Of a stretch of DNA of 64,000 bases, positions 34,171 to 42,169 are shown one piece after another. Source of the stretch: Streptomyces sp. NBC_01233 (GTDB taxonomy: Bacteria; Actinomycetota; Actinomycetes; Streptomycetales; Streptomycetaceae); the NCBI RefSeq assembly GCF_035989305.1, contig NZ_CP108514.1, forward strand, positions 7,296,501-7,360,500, in the 5' to 3' direction. Made by a program: the position numbers and the translations under genes. The notes under the pieces were generated by a model. It saw only the letters and a program-made list of their open reading frames with translations. It was not told where the DNA came from and did not search any database. Each line of letters opens with the position of its first letter. Within the stretch, counting starts at the first letter, position 1.

Positions 34171-34890
34171 TTACTCGGAGACGAAGAGCGTCAGGAACTT
34201 ACGAACGCGGCCGGCGCGGACCGGTTCGGTGCCGTGGACGAGCTGGCTGCCGAAGACCACGAGAGTGCCGGGAGAGGGGGCGACGCTCCATCGCGTGCGC
34301 GGCATGCTACGAAACCAGGGAGAGGACATGTCCGTTCCGTCGTGCGCGAAGCGCATCCCCGGGGCGTAACCCGACCCGGTCGGCGCCTCGTCGGCGGTCC
34401 AGGCGGCGTCGCTGCCCGTGGTCTCCACGTAGAACGCCCCGCCTGTGTCCTGGGTGTCCGTGAGCGTGACCGTCGCGGCGGCGATCTGGCGGGGACGGGC
34501 GAGGGGATCGGGGGCGATGCCGTCCGCATGCGGGGTGATGTACTGGCCGGCGCCGTACTCGAGGTAGATCCACGGCCGGTGGCCGGTGACCGACGGCAGG
34601 GTGCGCGTGATGGCGGCCATGTGGAGCTTGAGGGCCTGGTCGAGGAGGGCGGTCGCCTCGTACGGGATGTCGGTCATCTCGATCCGACCGACTGGCTCGT
34701 AGACGTCCTGCGCCTCGGCGGGGGAGTGACCGGGGATCTCGTGGATGGTCGTATGGCGACCCGCGCCGTACCGGTCGCGCCCGAAGGGGCCGAGCGCGTC
34801 GTCCATGACGTCGTTGAGGCGCTCGATCTCGTTCGGTTCGAGGAAGCTCTCCACGGTCCGGATGGACAGCGTCTCGGCGATGTGGATCAC
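34171..34890 (-). CDS. 2-oxoglutarate/Fe(II)-dependent oxygenase
   Basis: A 239-residue prolyl-hydroxylase-like enzyme. The iron ligands are H121 and D123 (YITPHADG) and H219 (QLVHGTEP), with R228 or R230 for 2-oxoglutarate. The start is a GTG at 34890 overlapping the radical SAM stop, with GGAGG upstream. In this operon it may hydroxylate the precursor peptide or a small-molecule intermediate; which one cannot be read from sequence. Confidence 0.85.
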   Translation of the reverse strand: MIHIAETLSIRTVESFLEPNEIERLNDVMDDALGPFGRDRYGAGRHTTIHEIPGHSPAEAQDVYEPVGRIEMTDIPYEATALLDQALKLHMAAITRTLPSVTGHRPWIYLEYGAGQYITPHADGIAPDPLARPRQIAAATVTLTDTQDTGGAFYVETTGSDAAWTADEAPTGSGYAPGMRFAHDGTDMSSPWFRSMPRTRWSVAPSPGTLVVFGSQLVHGTEPVRAGRVRKFLTLFVSE

Positions 34891-36770
34891 TGCTCGCCTC
34901 CATCGCTGGAGTGGGCTTCGGTCGCGCAGGCGCAGAGCGTGGACGGCGGGGCAGAGGCGGCTTGGGCCAAGGCCTCCGTGAGTACGTGCACGGCCTCGGT
35001 GAGGTCCTCGAAGTACTCGGCAGGCGCTGCGCCGGCAGAGGGTACGAGATGGAGGTCGAGCGTCGGGTACACCCGGCCGGTGGTGCGGCACGTCAGCTCG
35101 TTGCGGCCGAGGACCAGCGAACACGCTCCGGGCAGGGAGGACTCGGCTCGGCTGGCGGCACGGCACAGGCGCGCGGCTATTCGCGCGTACTCGGCGCGGT
35201 CGCGCGGCAGGATGCCGACCGAGAGGAATCGGGGCTCGGCTCCGGGGAGGTCGGCGTAGGCATGGCCCTGGCAGCTGTCATAGGTGACGGTGTTCCAGCC
35301 CGCGGTGAGCGCGTCGACGACCGGGCGGACGCCGGGCTCGATGCCCTCGTACCACTGGGGGTGTCGCGGGTCGAGATCGTCCGCCTCGTGAATGCCGGGG
35401 AGGCCGACCGTGTTGATGTTGCCGTGGGCGCTTACCTGGAGGCGTGCTGGCGGGCGCGGTGCGGCAGGGTCATCCCAGCGGGCCAGGAACGCCACGACGT
35501 GGTGCATGTCGTTGGGGCGGACGGGACGCCAGTGCAGCCGGGAACAGGAGGCACCGGGCGGGAGATCCGGCTGGGCGAGCAGGGCGGCGACGCCGTCGAT
35601 CAGGCGCATGCGGTGGTCGCAGTACGCGTCTTCGTCGCCCGCGGCGGCGAAGCGGAGGCGGACCGCCGGGCAGCCCGCGCCGCAGGTGTCGCGGTAGTCG
35701 CAGGTCGTGCACTTCGTGACCAGGGAGCGTGCCTGCCGGAGCAGGGGAGAGCTGCCCTGGGCGCCGGCCACGTCCGCCTCAGCGTGTACGTCACCGAGCG
35801 CGGCCAGGCCGGCCTGCGGCCAGGGCAGCTCGTCACAGCTTCCCAGGCGGTCATCGGGATAAAGGGTGAGGACGTGGTCGCACTTCAAGTCGGAGAAGTG
35901 ACAGGAACGGGTTTGTAGACCCCTCAGGCGGCGGATGACGGAGACGACGGGCTCCAGCTTGACGCGGCGGAACAGGCCGTCAGCGACCCAGTGGTGGGCG
36001 GCCTCCAGCACGAAGTCGGCGTACTGACCCGGCGTGACGGCCCAGGCCGGGCCGGTGGGGCCGATGGCCCGTCGCTGGAGTGCCCGGCTGGTCGGCGTAC
36101 GGGATCCGGCCACCGTGGTCGACCGGGTGACCGCCGCGTCGAAGCACGGCACCAGGCTGACCGTCTTCACGGTGGGAAAGGAGGCGAGGTGCTTCATCAC
36201 TTCCGAGGCCCGGCCGAGGACGTACGGAGTGACGGCGCTGATGACGCCGATGTCGCGTTTCCGACGGCCGAGAAGTTCCAGGGCTTCGACCACTCGGGGG
36301 TACGTGGGGCGGCCGTCGTAACCGACGCGCCACGAGTTCCCGAGCGCGTCCCCGTCGAGGGAGAGGCCGATCTCCAGCTGGGGGCAGTGCCGCTCGAACA
36401 GGTCCAGCCAGGCGTCGTCGAGTTGCAGGCCGTTGGTCTGGAGGCTCACGCGGATGACGTTCGGCTGTGCGGCGAGCGCGTCCAGGATCTCCGCGATCCG
36501 TTCCCGGCCGGCGGTCAGGGGCTCCCCGCCGTGGAGTTCGACGCTGAGCGGACGCCCGGAGAAGATCGAACCGAGGCGGTGGACCTGTGCTGCGCTGATC
36601 CGGGCGCCGCCCGGTGACTCCTTGCGCTTCTCGAAGCAGTACAGGCAGTCGATGTCGCAGGTCTCCCCGCGGAGCTTGAGGATGACGGAGACGGCCGTGT
36701 CCGGCCCGGTACTCGACAGCGGGGCGTAGAGACTCTCCAGGTCGATGGAGGCGGTGCGGGTGACGGGCAT
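34887..36770 (-). CDS. Radical SAM/SPASM peptide maturase with extra C-terminal domain
   Basis: A 627-residue enzyme. The SAM cluster motif is C38, C42, C45 (TCDIDCLYCFEK). VELHGGEPL and LQTNGLQLDD follow as in peptide-modifying radical SAM proteins. SPASM cysteines occur in SCDELPWP, KCTTCDYRDTCGAGCPA and YCDHR (about 320-400). The last ~200 residues are additional (VSAHGNINTVGLPGIHE, TYDSCQGHAYADLP) and not familiar to me. Adjacent precursor and hydroxylases point to peptide crosslinking or epimerisation; the bond formed is unknown. Confidence 0.85.
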   Translation of the reverse strand: MPVTRTASIDLESLYAPLSSTGPDTAVSVILKLRGETCDIDCLYCFEKRKESPGGARISAAQVHRLGSIFSGRPLSVELHGGEPLTAGRERIAEILDALAAQPNVIRVSLQTNGLQLDDAWLDLFERHCPQLEIGLSLDGDALGNSWRVGYDGRPTYPRVVEALELLGRRKRDIGVISAVTPYVLGRASEVMKHLASFPTVKTVSLVPCFDAAVTRSTTVAGSRTPTSRALQRRAIGPTGPAWAVTPGQYADFVLEAAHHWVADGLFRRVKLEPVVSVIRRLRGLQTRSCHFSDLKCDHVLTLYPDDRLGSCDELPWPQAGLAALGDVHAEADVAGAQGSSPLLRQARSLVTKCTTCDYRDTCGAGCPAVRLRFAAAGDEDAYCDHRMRLIDGVAALLAQPDLPPGASCSRLHWRPVRPNDMHHVVAFLARWDDPAAPRPPARLQVSAHGNINTVGLPGIHEADDLDPRHPQWYEGIEPGVRPVVDALTAGWNTVTYDSCQGHAYADLPGAEPRFLSVGILPRDRAEYARIAARLCRAASRAESSLPGACSLVLGRNELTCRTTGRVYPTLDLHLVPSAGAAPAEYFEDLTEAVHVLTEALAQAASAPPSTLCACATEAHSSDGGEQ

Positions 36771-36800
36771 CAGAGGACTCCGGAGGAGGAGAGGCGCGGT

Positions 36801-37667
36801 CTACGCGCCATCGGTGGAGACCGTGGACAGCCACCCGAGAAGCTGTCCGCCGGTGATGGGGATGTGGACGTCGCCACGGCGAAGGAACCACCCGTCGGCG
36901 TACCGCTGGGGCAGCCAGCCGGTGTCAGGGGCACCCAGATTGGGAGGCTTCTGCAGCGGGTCGTCGACGGGCCAGCAGTCCAGAAGCGCTCTCGTCACGC
37001 CTCGCTGAACCGGACGGAACCACTCCCACGTCTCTGCGCGAGCCGGGTCGATCGACGGGCGGGGCTGCGCGTCGGCTAGCAGCGGCAGCCACTTGTCGCC
37101 GAGGACCGGGTGGCCGGCCGCCGCGCAGCCGAGCGCGGTGAGGCAGGTCTCCAGCTTCCGGCACACGACGCCGGCCGATTCGGCCAGGCCGTCCTCGACG
37201 AGGCCGGTCAGGTCCTCCGCGAGACTCGCAGCGACCTCGGCCTGGTCGGCGACCGCCCAGCGTCGGTAGCCCTGGCGCTCCCCGGGGTCGAGCACCGGAT
37301 CCCAGCCCCCGGAGCCGTATGAGAGGGCGGTACGCAGACACATGAGGTCGTGCATCGAGGCGCGTACCCGACGGAACGATCCGAGGTCGTCGCGGCGCAC
37401 GTCGAAGGAGCGGAGCAGGTGACGGAGTTCCTCGGCCCATTGGGGCGCAGTCGCCTGGAGGTCGACACGGACGCCGTCCACGATGCGCGACTTCCACGCC
37501 GGAAGGTCGCCGTCCACGATGCCACGCAGGTCGATGTCGCTCGCTGCGTGGGCGAGGCCGCAGGCGAGGGCTCCCTCCAGCCAGACCTCGCGGGCCTCGC
37601 CGGACGTGAGCAGCGCCTGGGCGACTCTGTCGGCGATCTCCCGGCGCAGTCGTGCCGATGGGTTCAC
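36801..37667 (-). CDS. Nucleotidyltransferase-fold protein
   Basis: A 288-residue protein. EGALACGLAHAASDIDLRG gives the pol-beta-type DxD pair (D44, D46), although the usual GS motif is EG here. The middle is helical, and the end (GWFLRRGDVHIPITGGQLLG) resembles a small winged or PqqD-like fold. It might transfer a nucleotide to an intermediate; function is open. GTG at 37667 with AAGGAGG; the upstream gene's stop overlaps it (GTGA). Confidence 0.7.
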   Translation of the reverse strand: MNPSARLRREIADRVAQALLTSGEAREVWLEGALACGLAHAASDIDLRGIVDGDLPAWKSRIVDGVRVDLQATAPQWAEELRHLLRSFDVRRDDLGSFRRVRASMHDLMCLRTALSYGSGGWDPVLDPGERQGYRRWAVADQAEVAASLAEDLTGLVEDGLAESAGVVCRKLETCLTALGCAAAGHPVLGDKWLPLLADAQPRPSIDPARAETWEWFRPVQRGVTRALLDCWPVDDPLQKPPNLGAPDTGWLPQRYADGWFLRRGDVHIPITGGQLLGWLSTVSTDGA

Positions 37668-38587
37668 CGGTGGCCTCCTTCGATCAGGATCGTGTTGTCA
37701 GCGGTGATCTCCTTGAGGAGATCGACGGCCCATCGGTCGAGAGCGCCGCGCACGTCGGAGCGCTGGGCGCCGATGTGGGGCGAGGCCAGGAGGTTGAGCG
37801 GCGTCGTGGAGCCGGTGAGGAGCGGCAGGTGCTCCCGCTCGACCGGGTCGAGTGCGAGGCCCGAGAGCCTCCCGTCCGCCAGCGCCCGCAGGCAGGCGGC
37901 GACGTCGAGGGTCTCCAGCCGCCCTGCGCAGATCAGCAGAGGCCGCTGCGGTGCGACGTGTGCGAGGAAGTCCTCGCCGATGAGCTGTTCGGTCGTGGGA
38001 CGCAGCGGCAGAGCGATCACGTGTACCTGCGACTGCTCCATGAGGGCTGTCGGCGACAGCTCTCGCAGACCGGGAGAGTTCGACGGCCACGCGGCGAAGG
38101 CCGTGCGGCCCACGTAGGGGGCGAGGGCCCATTCGGCGGCTAGCCCGACCGGACCCGCGCCCCAGATGCCTGCGGCCAGGGTGCCGAGTGACGCCCCCAT
38201 GCACGCCTGCTTCTCGTGCTGGCCGAGCAGCAGCGCGTGCTGCCCCAAGGGGATCCGCCGGGCCAGTGCGAGGGCGGCGGCGAGGACCCATTCGCCCACG
38301 GCGCCCGCGCCGGCCTCGGCGTTGCGGTGCAGAGTGATGCCACGGTGCCGGAGGGCGTTCACGTCGATGTGGTCGATGCCGGAGCCGGTCCGTACGACGT
38401 GCCGCAGGCAGGGGAGCGCGTCGAGCTCCCGCTCGCCGAGACGGACGCCGGAGCGCAGGACGAGCACGGCCGTGTCGGCGGGCATAGGCGAGACCAGGTT
38501 CGGCAACTCGTGTACGAGGACATCGGGCAGGGCGCGGCGGATCGCACTCGCGTCCGCCGCACCACGTAGCACCAGGACAGCGCTCAT
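37664..38587 (-). CDS. D-2-hydroxyacid dehydrogenase family protein
   Basis: A 307-residue NAD-dependent enzyme of the phosphoglycerate/lactate dehydrogenase type. The Rossmann motif GAGPVG is at residues 143-148. RTGSGIDHIDVNAL is the conserved first-domain segment, and the catalytic positions appear as CAGRLETLD (Arg) and ASPHIGAQ (His). It would interconvert a 2-keto acid and a 2-hydroxy acid; with the adjacent PEP-mutase relative, phosphonopyruvate is a tempting but unproven substrate. ATGA overlap with the upstream methyltransferase gene. Confidence 0.82.
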   Translation of the reverse strand: MSAVLVLRGAADASAIRRALPDVLVHELPNLVSPMPADTAVLVLRSGVRLGERELDALPCLRHVVRTGSGIDHIDVNALRHRGITLHRNAEAGAGAVGEWVLAAALALARRIPLGQHALLLGQHEKQACMGASLGTLAAGIWGAGPVGLAAEWALAPYVGRTAFAAWPSNSPGLRELSPTALMEQSQVHVIALPLRPTTEQLIGEDFLAHVAPQRPLLICAGRLETLDVAACLRALADGRLSGLALDPVEREHLPLLTGSTTPLNLLASPHIGAQRSDVRGALDRWAVDLLKEITADNTILIEGGHR

Positions 38588-39249
38588 CCGGGGAACTCCG
38601 GCTTCTCGTACCGGCCGAAGGCGAGATCGCCCTCGCCGACGACGACGGTCACGGGCGAAGGCGCGCCGAAGTACACGTCGCAGGCGCGCTTCACCCCCGG
38701 GAGCCCGTCCCAGGCCCGCGGGTTGACCGTCGTGTCCGCGTAGTCGTCGACGAGCAGCACGCCGGTCGGCACCAGGCGGGTGACGCAGTGCGTGAGGCCC
38801 GTGAGGGTCGAGTCGTAGAAGTCGCCGTCCAGGTAGGCGAACGCGATGTCATCGGGAAGCTCCTTGGGAAGGGTCTCGGCGAACCACCCCGGATGGATGA
38901 CCGGTGCCGGCCTGCCCCAGGTCGTGTGCGTGGCGCGCACGTCGTCCAGGGACGACCGGAGCTCGCCCGCCGCCAGATGGTCCGAGTCCTCGGCGCCGGG
39001 TGCGGGCATGCCCTGGAAGGAGTCGTAGACGTGGATCTCGCGGTCGTGGTCGCCCAGCGATTCGAGCACGCCACGGATCCAGAGGGCCATCGCGCCTCTG
39101 TAGCAACCGAGTTCCACCACAGCACCTTGCAGACCGCGGGCAGTCAGGTCGGCGAGCTCGTCGGCGATCACGCTGAGCCGGTCGGCACAGACCGTCCCGG
39201 CGTGCTCCCGCAGCAGCCACTCCCGCAGATCCTTCAACGTCGGATCCAT
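38584..39249 (-). CDS. TylF/MycF-like O-methyltransferase
   Basis: A 221-residue SAM-dependent methyltransferase. VVELGCYRGAMALWIRG is the SAM-binding segment, IHVYDSFQGMPAP and FAYLDGDFYDST, LVDDY carry the metal-binding aspartates of the macrocin O-methyltransferase family. Those enzymes methylate sugar hydroxyls of antibiotics. Here the substrate is unknown. The ATG at 39249 follows AGGTGG; it overlaps the dehydrogenase gene by four bases. Confidence 0.83.
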   Translation of the reverse strand: MDPTLKDLREWLLREHAGTVCADRLSVIADELADLTARGLQGAVVELGCYRGAMALWIRGVLESLGDHDREIHVYDSFQGMPAPGAEDSDHLAAGELRSSLDDVRATHTTWGRPAPVIHPGWFAETLPKELPDDIAFAYLDGDFYDSTLTGLTHCVTRLVPTGVLLVDDYADTTVNPRAWDGLPGVKRACDVYFGAPSPVTVVVGEGDLAFGRYEKPEFPG

Positions 39250-39254
39250 GAAGG

Positions 39255-39725
39255 TCACCACCTGTCCACGAACGGGTCGACGAGCTCCCCGCTCAACGCC
39301 GCCGACAGCGGGCGGTTGATCCGGGGTAACAGGTACACGTCGCCAAGACGTTTCAGCGGAACCCACTCGAAGCCCACCTGGATGGGGTCCGGCGGTTCCG
39401 GCATGCGCGGCTCCGCGTCGTCCACCTGCTCCGCGAGGAAGTTGAACTGGACCTTCTGTACGTCCCCGAACTCGCCCTGCCACGACTCGGGGACGTACTC
39501 GACGACGCACAACAGACGCCGGGCCACGACCTGCAGGCCGGTTTCCTGCGCGACCTTGCGGTTCACGGCTTGGCGCAGGTCCTCGCCGACCTGGGCCTTG
39601 CCGCCGGGAAGGTTGTAGTGGAACCCGGCCTCGTCGTCGTACGACAGCAGCAGGACGGCGCCGTCGCGCACGATCGCTGCCTTCACGGACACGCTGATCC
39701 GAGGCAGCTCGGGCGTCAGAGGCAC
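39255..39725 (-). CDS. Nudix-fold protein with altered catalytic box
   Basis: A 156-residue protein. GGKAQVGEDLRQAVN is a normal first half of the Nudix box (G42, E48), but the core reads RKVAQE (R56 to E61) instead of REUXEE: two of the metal-binding glutamates are Lys57 and Gln60. Activity on a nucleotide diphosphate is therefore doubtful; it may bind a ligand or use other acids. GTG at 39725 with GGAGG upstream; it overlaps the PEP-mutase-like gene by ten bases. Confidence 0.78.
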   Translation of the reverse strand: MPLTPELPRISVSVKAAIVRDGAVLLLSYDDEAGFHYNLPGGKAQVGEDLRQAVNRKVAQETGLQVVARRLLCVVEYVPESWQGEFGDVQKVQFNFLAEQVDDAEPRMPEPPDPIQVGFEWVPLKRLGDVYLLPRINRPLSAALSGELVDPFVDRW

Positions 39726-40585
39726 GACAGCGCCTCCGGCTCGCCGACGCGCATCAGGTCGCCCACCTCCGCCAGAGACCCAGCGACGGTGGAGCGGAAA
39801 CTCCCTCCCCGCCGGAACTGACGGGCGGCGGCGCGCATACCCGCGAGGGCGGCACGGCTGAGCTGGTTCGCGTAGATGCACAGGTGGAAGCCGGCCTCGC
39901 CGAGTTCGGCGGCGCTCAGGTCGGGGAACGCCGTGGGCACGCTGACCAGCGGCACGCCGTGACTCCACGCTCGCCCGATGGCCCGCGCCTGCTCACCGGT
40001 CGCGTCCTTGGAGTGGATGAGTACCGCATCCGCTCCGGCCTCGGCGTAAGCCTCGGCACGGGCGATCGCCGTGGCCATGTCCTCACCCGCGATCAGGGCC
40101 TCGGTGCGGGCCACGACCACGAGGCCGTCACCGGCAACCTTCCGTATGCGCCCCACCTGCTCGCACAGCAGGTCCCGGTCGGCGAGGTTCTGGGCCCGGT
40201 GGGCCGCGAAGCTGTTGCACTTCGGGTACGCGCTGTCCTCGACACACACCGCCGCGGCTCCGGCGCGCATCAGGTCGTACGCGAACCGCTCCGCCGTGCG
40301 CCCCGAGCCGCCCGCGTTGTCGATGTCCACGACGACGGGCAGTTCGGTGACACGGCCGAGCGAGGCGACCACGTCGGACAGGTCCCGGGGGCCCAGGACG
40401 TTGGCGTCCGGCAGCCCGGAGGCCGCGGACACCTCCAGGCCGCTTACCCACAGGGCGTCGAAGCCCGCCTCCGCTGCGACGTGTGCGGCGAGTGCGTTCA
40501 CCGCACCGATCGCCAGGAGCGGGTGCTTTCGCTCGCTGTCGGCGAGGGCCCTGCGCAGATGCATCGCCTTCGTGCCGTCAGCCAT
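39716..40585 (-). CDS. PEP mutase/isocitrate lyase superfamily protein
   Basis: A 289-residue barrel enzyme. VVVDIDNAGG (D87, D89) supplies the metal-binding acids, and EDSAYPKCNS (116-125) is the loop that in true PEP mutases reads EDK-x5-NS. The NS end matches phosphonate enzymes rather than (methyl)isocitrate lyases, but the EDK lysine is serine. It could be a PEP mutase variant, a phosphonopyruvate hydrolase or a C-C lyase acting on another keto acid. AAAGGAGG precedes the ATG. Confidence 0.82.
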   Translation of the reverse strand: MADGTKAMHLRRALADSERKHPLLAIGAVNALAAHVAAEAGFDALWVSGLEVSAASGLPDANVLGPRDLSDVVASLGRVTELPVVVDIDNAGGSGRTAERFAYDLMRAGAAAVCVEDSAYPKCNSFAAHRAQNLADRDLLCEQVGRIRKVAGDGLVVVARTEALIAGEDMATAIARAEAYAEAGADAVLIHSKDATGEQARAIGRAWSHGVPLVSVPTAFPDLSAAELGEAGFHLCIYANQLSRAALAGMRAAARQFRRGGSFRSTVAGSLAEVGDLMRVGEPEALSCL

Positions 40586-41264
40586 GGGTCTCTCCTCCTT
40601 TCGTGCGGGCGGCGACCGGCGGCGCCAGCTGCCGTTCACGCAGTACGTCCCAGGCGGCGAGCAGCACCTCGGACCGGGGTCGGCGGGCGTCCAGGCGGAC
40701 CACGTCGCCGAGGAGCGGGAACTCGTCGGGCTTCGAGACCACGGCCTCGTAGGTCTCGCGAACCCGGCTCTGGACGTCGTGCACGTCCCAGTCGGCCCGG
40801 ACGGCATCTCCCTGGCGGGCCTGCGCCCGGCTCATCGAGGCGTCGGTCTCCAGGTCCAGGACGAGCGTGAGATCCGGGGCCACGGTGAGCCTCGCGGCCA
40901 GCGTCTCGTACGTCTCCGACGCCCTCATACCGTGCTTCACGGCGAAGAAGGCCAGCTCGCTGAGAAGCCAGCGATCCGCGATCACCGGTCGGGCCGGCCG
41001 CTGGGGGAGCACGAGACGATCCAGCGTGGCCCGCTTGTCCGCCGCGATCGCGGACAGGTAGGAGTTACGGTTCCCTGCGTTCGGCTGGTACTTGCCGGTG
41101 ACGATGGCGGCGGCCTGGTCGGCGGCGAGGAAGTTGGTGGTGAGCACGCACAGCGGGGTGACTCCGTAGAGCCCCTCCCAGAGCCGGAACAGCCCCTTGC
41201 GCAGCGTCGTCTTGCCGGTGCCGTCGAGTCCCTCGATGACGATGAACGGATAGCGGTGGTTCAT
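40578..41264 (-). CDS. Thymidylate kinase-like P-loop kinase
   Basis: A 228-residue kinase with P-loop GLDGTGKTT (residues 12-20), VIADRWLLSELAF (the DR substrate loop) and LVLDLETDASMSRAQARQ. It resembles dTMP kinases, yet housekeeping tmk genes do not sit in such operons, so it may phosphorylate an unusual nucleotide or phosphonate intermediate. Its stop overlaps the following start by eight bases and its own ATG overlaps the upstream gene (ATGA). Confidence 0.8.
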   Translation of the reverse strand: MNHRYPFIVIEGLDGTGKTTLRKGLFRLWEGLYGVTPLCVLTTNFLAADQAAAIVTGKYQPNAGNRNSYLSAIAADKRATLDRLVLPQRPARPVIADRWLLSELAFFAVKHGMRASETYETLAARLTVAPDLTLVLDLETDASMSRAQARQGDAVRADWDVHDVQSRVRETYEAVVSKPDEFPLLGDVVRLDARRPRSEVLLAAWDVLRERQLAPPVAARTKGGETHG

Positions 41265-42022
41265 TCGACCTGCCCCGCCCCCGTGCCGCCTGCGTACTTG
41301 GTGAAGCGGCCCCGCCAGCGGGCCGTGGTGGACACCAGGTCCACCAGACGGAGCTCCGCCAACTCGTCGATCAGGCGGGGCAGCTCGGGCTCGGCGCAGA
41401 TGCCGGCCTCGATGGTCCGGCAGTACGCGGCGCGGAGAGCCGGGTCATCGTCGGAGTCACGCAGCGCCGCCTCCAGCACCCGCGTGGCCATGCCGTGGGC
41501 CACGACGCTCACCGCGGTGCCCAGTGCCTGCTCGTGGAGCGGGCCCGGGTGCGGCTCCAGCGTGATGTGGTGCACCCCGCGGTGGCGGATCACCGCGAAG
41601 AAGCCCACCCACCACGCGGCGGCGGCGCTGGCGGAGGTCACGGCATTGGACCATGCCGCCCCGGACTGCTCTGCGAGGATGCTCTGGGCAGCGGTGTCGG
41701 CGGCGTGGTGAAGTGCCCCGCGTTGGTTCCGCGACTCCGCTCCGTGCTGCCGGGGCAGCTGCCACCAGAAGCCGAGCCCGGCGTCCTCCAACAACGCCAT
41801 CGCGGACTCGTCGCCTGCCGCCAGCAGGGACGGGCGCTGGGCCAGCACGGAGACATCGGCGCCCGGCACGTCGGGCAGCGCCTTCTTCTCGGCGACGGCA
41901 GCCCGCCATTCGTCGAGATGGAGATGGAGCCGCTGGGTCAGCAGCCCGTCCGCCAGCGTCTGCCAGGCATGGGCCAGTGGTGGCGAACCGGGTGGCCGGG
42001 GCGGCAGGGTCAAGGAGGTCAC
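41261..42022 (-). CDS. Unknown protein, first gene of the RiPP-like operon
   Basis: No family recognised. 253 residues from the GTG at 42022, which has GAGGATC upstream and lies ~85 bases from the operator. It contains a Trp/His-rich helix region (AWWVGFFAVIRHRGVHHITLE, about residues 150-170) and WHRGRF-like basic end (RWRGRFTKYAGG). The stretch VLAQRPSLLAAGDESAMALLE suggests an all-helical enzyme or carrier. First position in an operon of modifying enzymes makes it a candidate for an essential but new step. Confidence 0.7.
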   Translation of the reverse strand: MTSLTLPPRPPGSPPLAHAWQTLADGLLTQRLHLHLDEWRAAVAEKKALPDVPGADVSVLAQRPSLLAAGDESAMALLEDAGLGFWWQLPRQHGAESRNQRGALHHAADTAAQSILAEQSGAAWSNAVTSASAAAAWWVGFFAVIRHRGVHHITLEPHPGPLHEQALGTAVSVVAHGMATRVLEAALRDSDDDPALRAAYCRTIEAGICAEPELPRLIDELAELRLVDLVSTTARWRGRFTKYAGGTGAGQVE

Positions 42023-42105
42023 AGGTCGGATCCTCACGTCCGGGGAGTCGCGGCACGCGGCTCCGGTCGGTGGTGCTCCACCACGATGGCCGCCACGAAG
42101 GCCAA

Positions 42106-42127
42106 CGCTCATGAGTGTTTATGAGCG
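42106..42127. promoter_or_regulatory. 22-bp inverted repeat (operator) between divergent operons
   Basis: CGCTCAT (42106-42112), eight-base spacer GAGTGTTT, ATGAGCG (42121-42127). It lies between the leftward RiPP-like operon and the rightward HTH regulator. A site with the same arms and spacing occurs at 46001-46022. The regulator encoded at 42170 is the obvious candidate to bind it. Confidence 0.65.
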
Positions 42128-42169
42128 CCACCAGCGGAACGTGTCCGGGTGGTCGCACAGCGAGGGAGA

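Noticed and set aside
39716..40585. Naming the gene pepM or prpB
   Set aside because: The diagnostic loop EDSAYPKCNS fits neither the EDK-x5-NS of PEP mutase nor the KRCGH-type loop of isocitrate lyases, so only the superfamily is stated.
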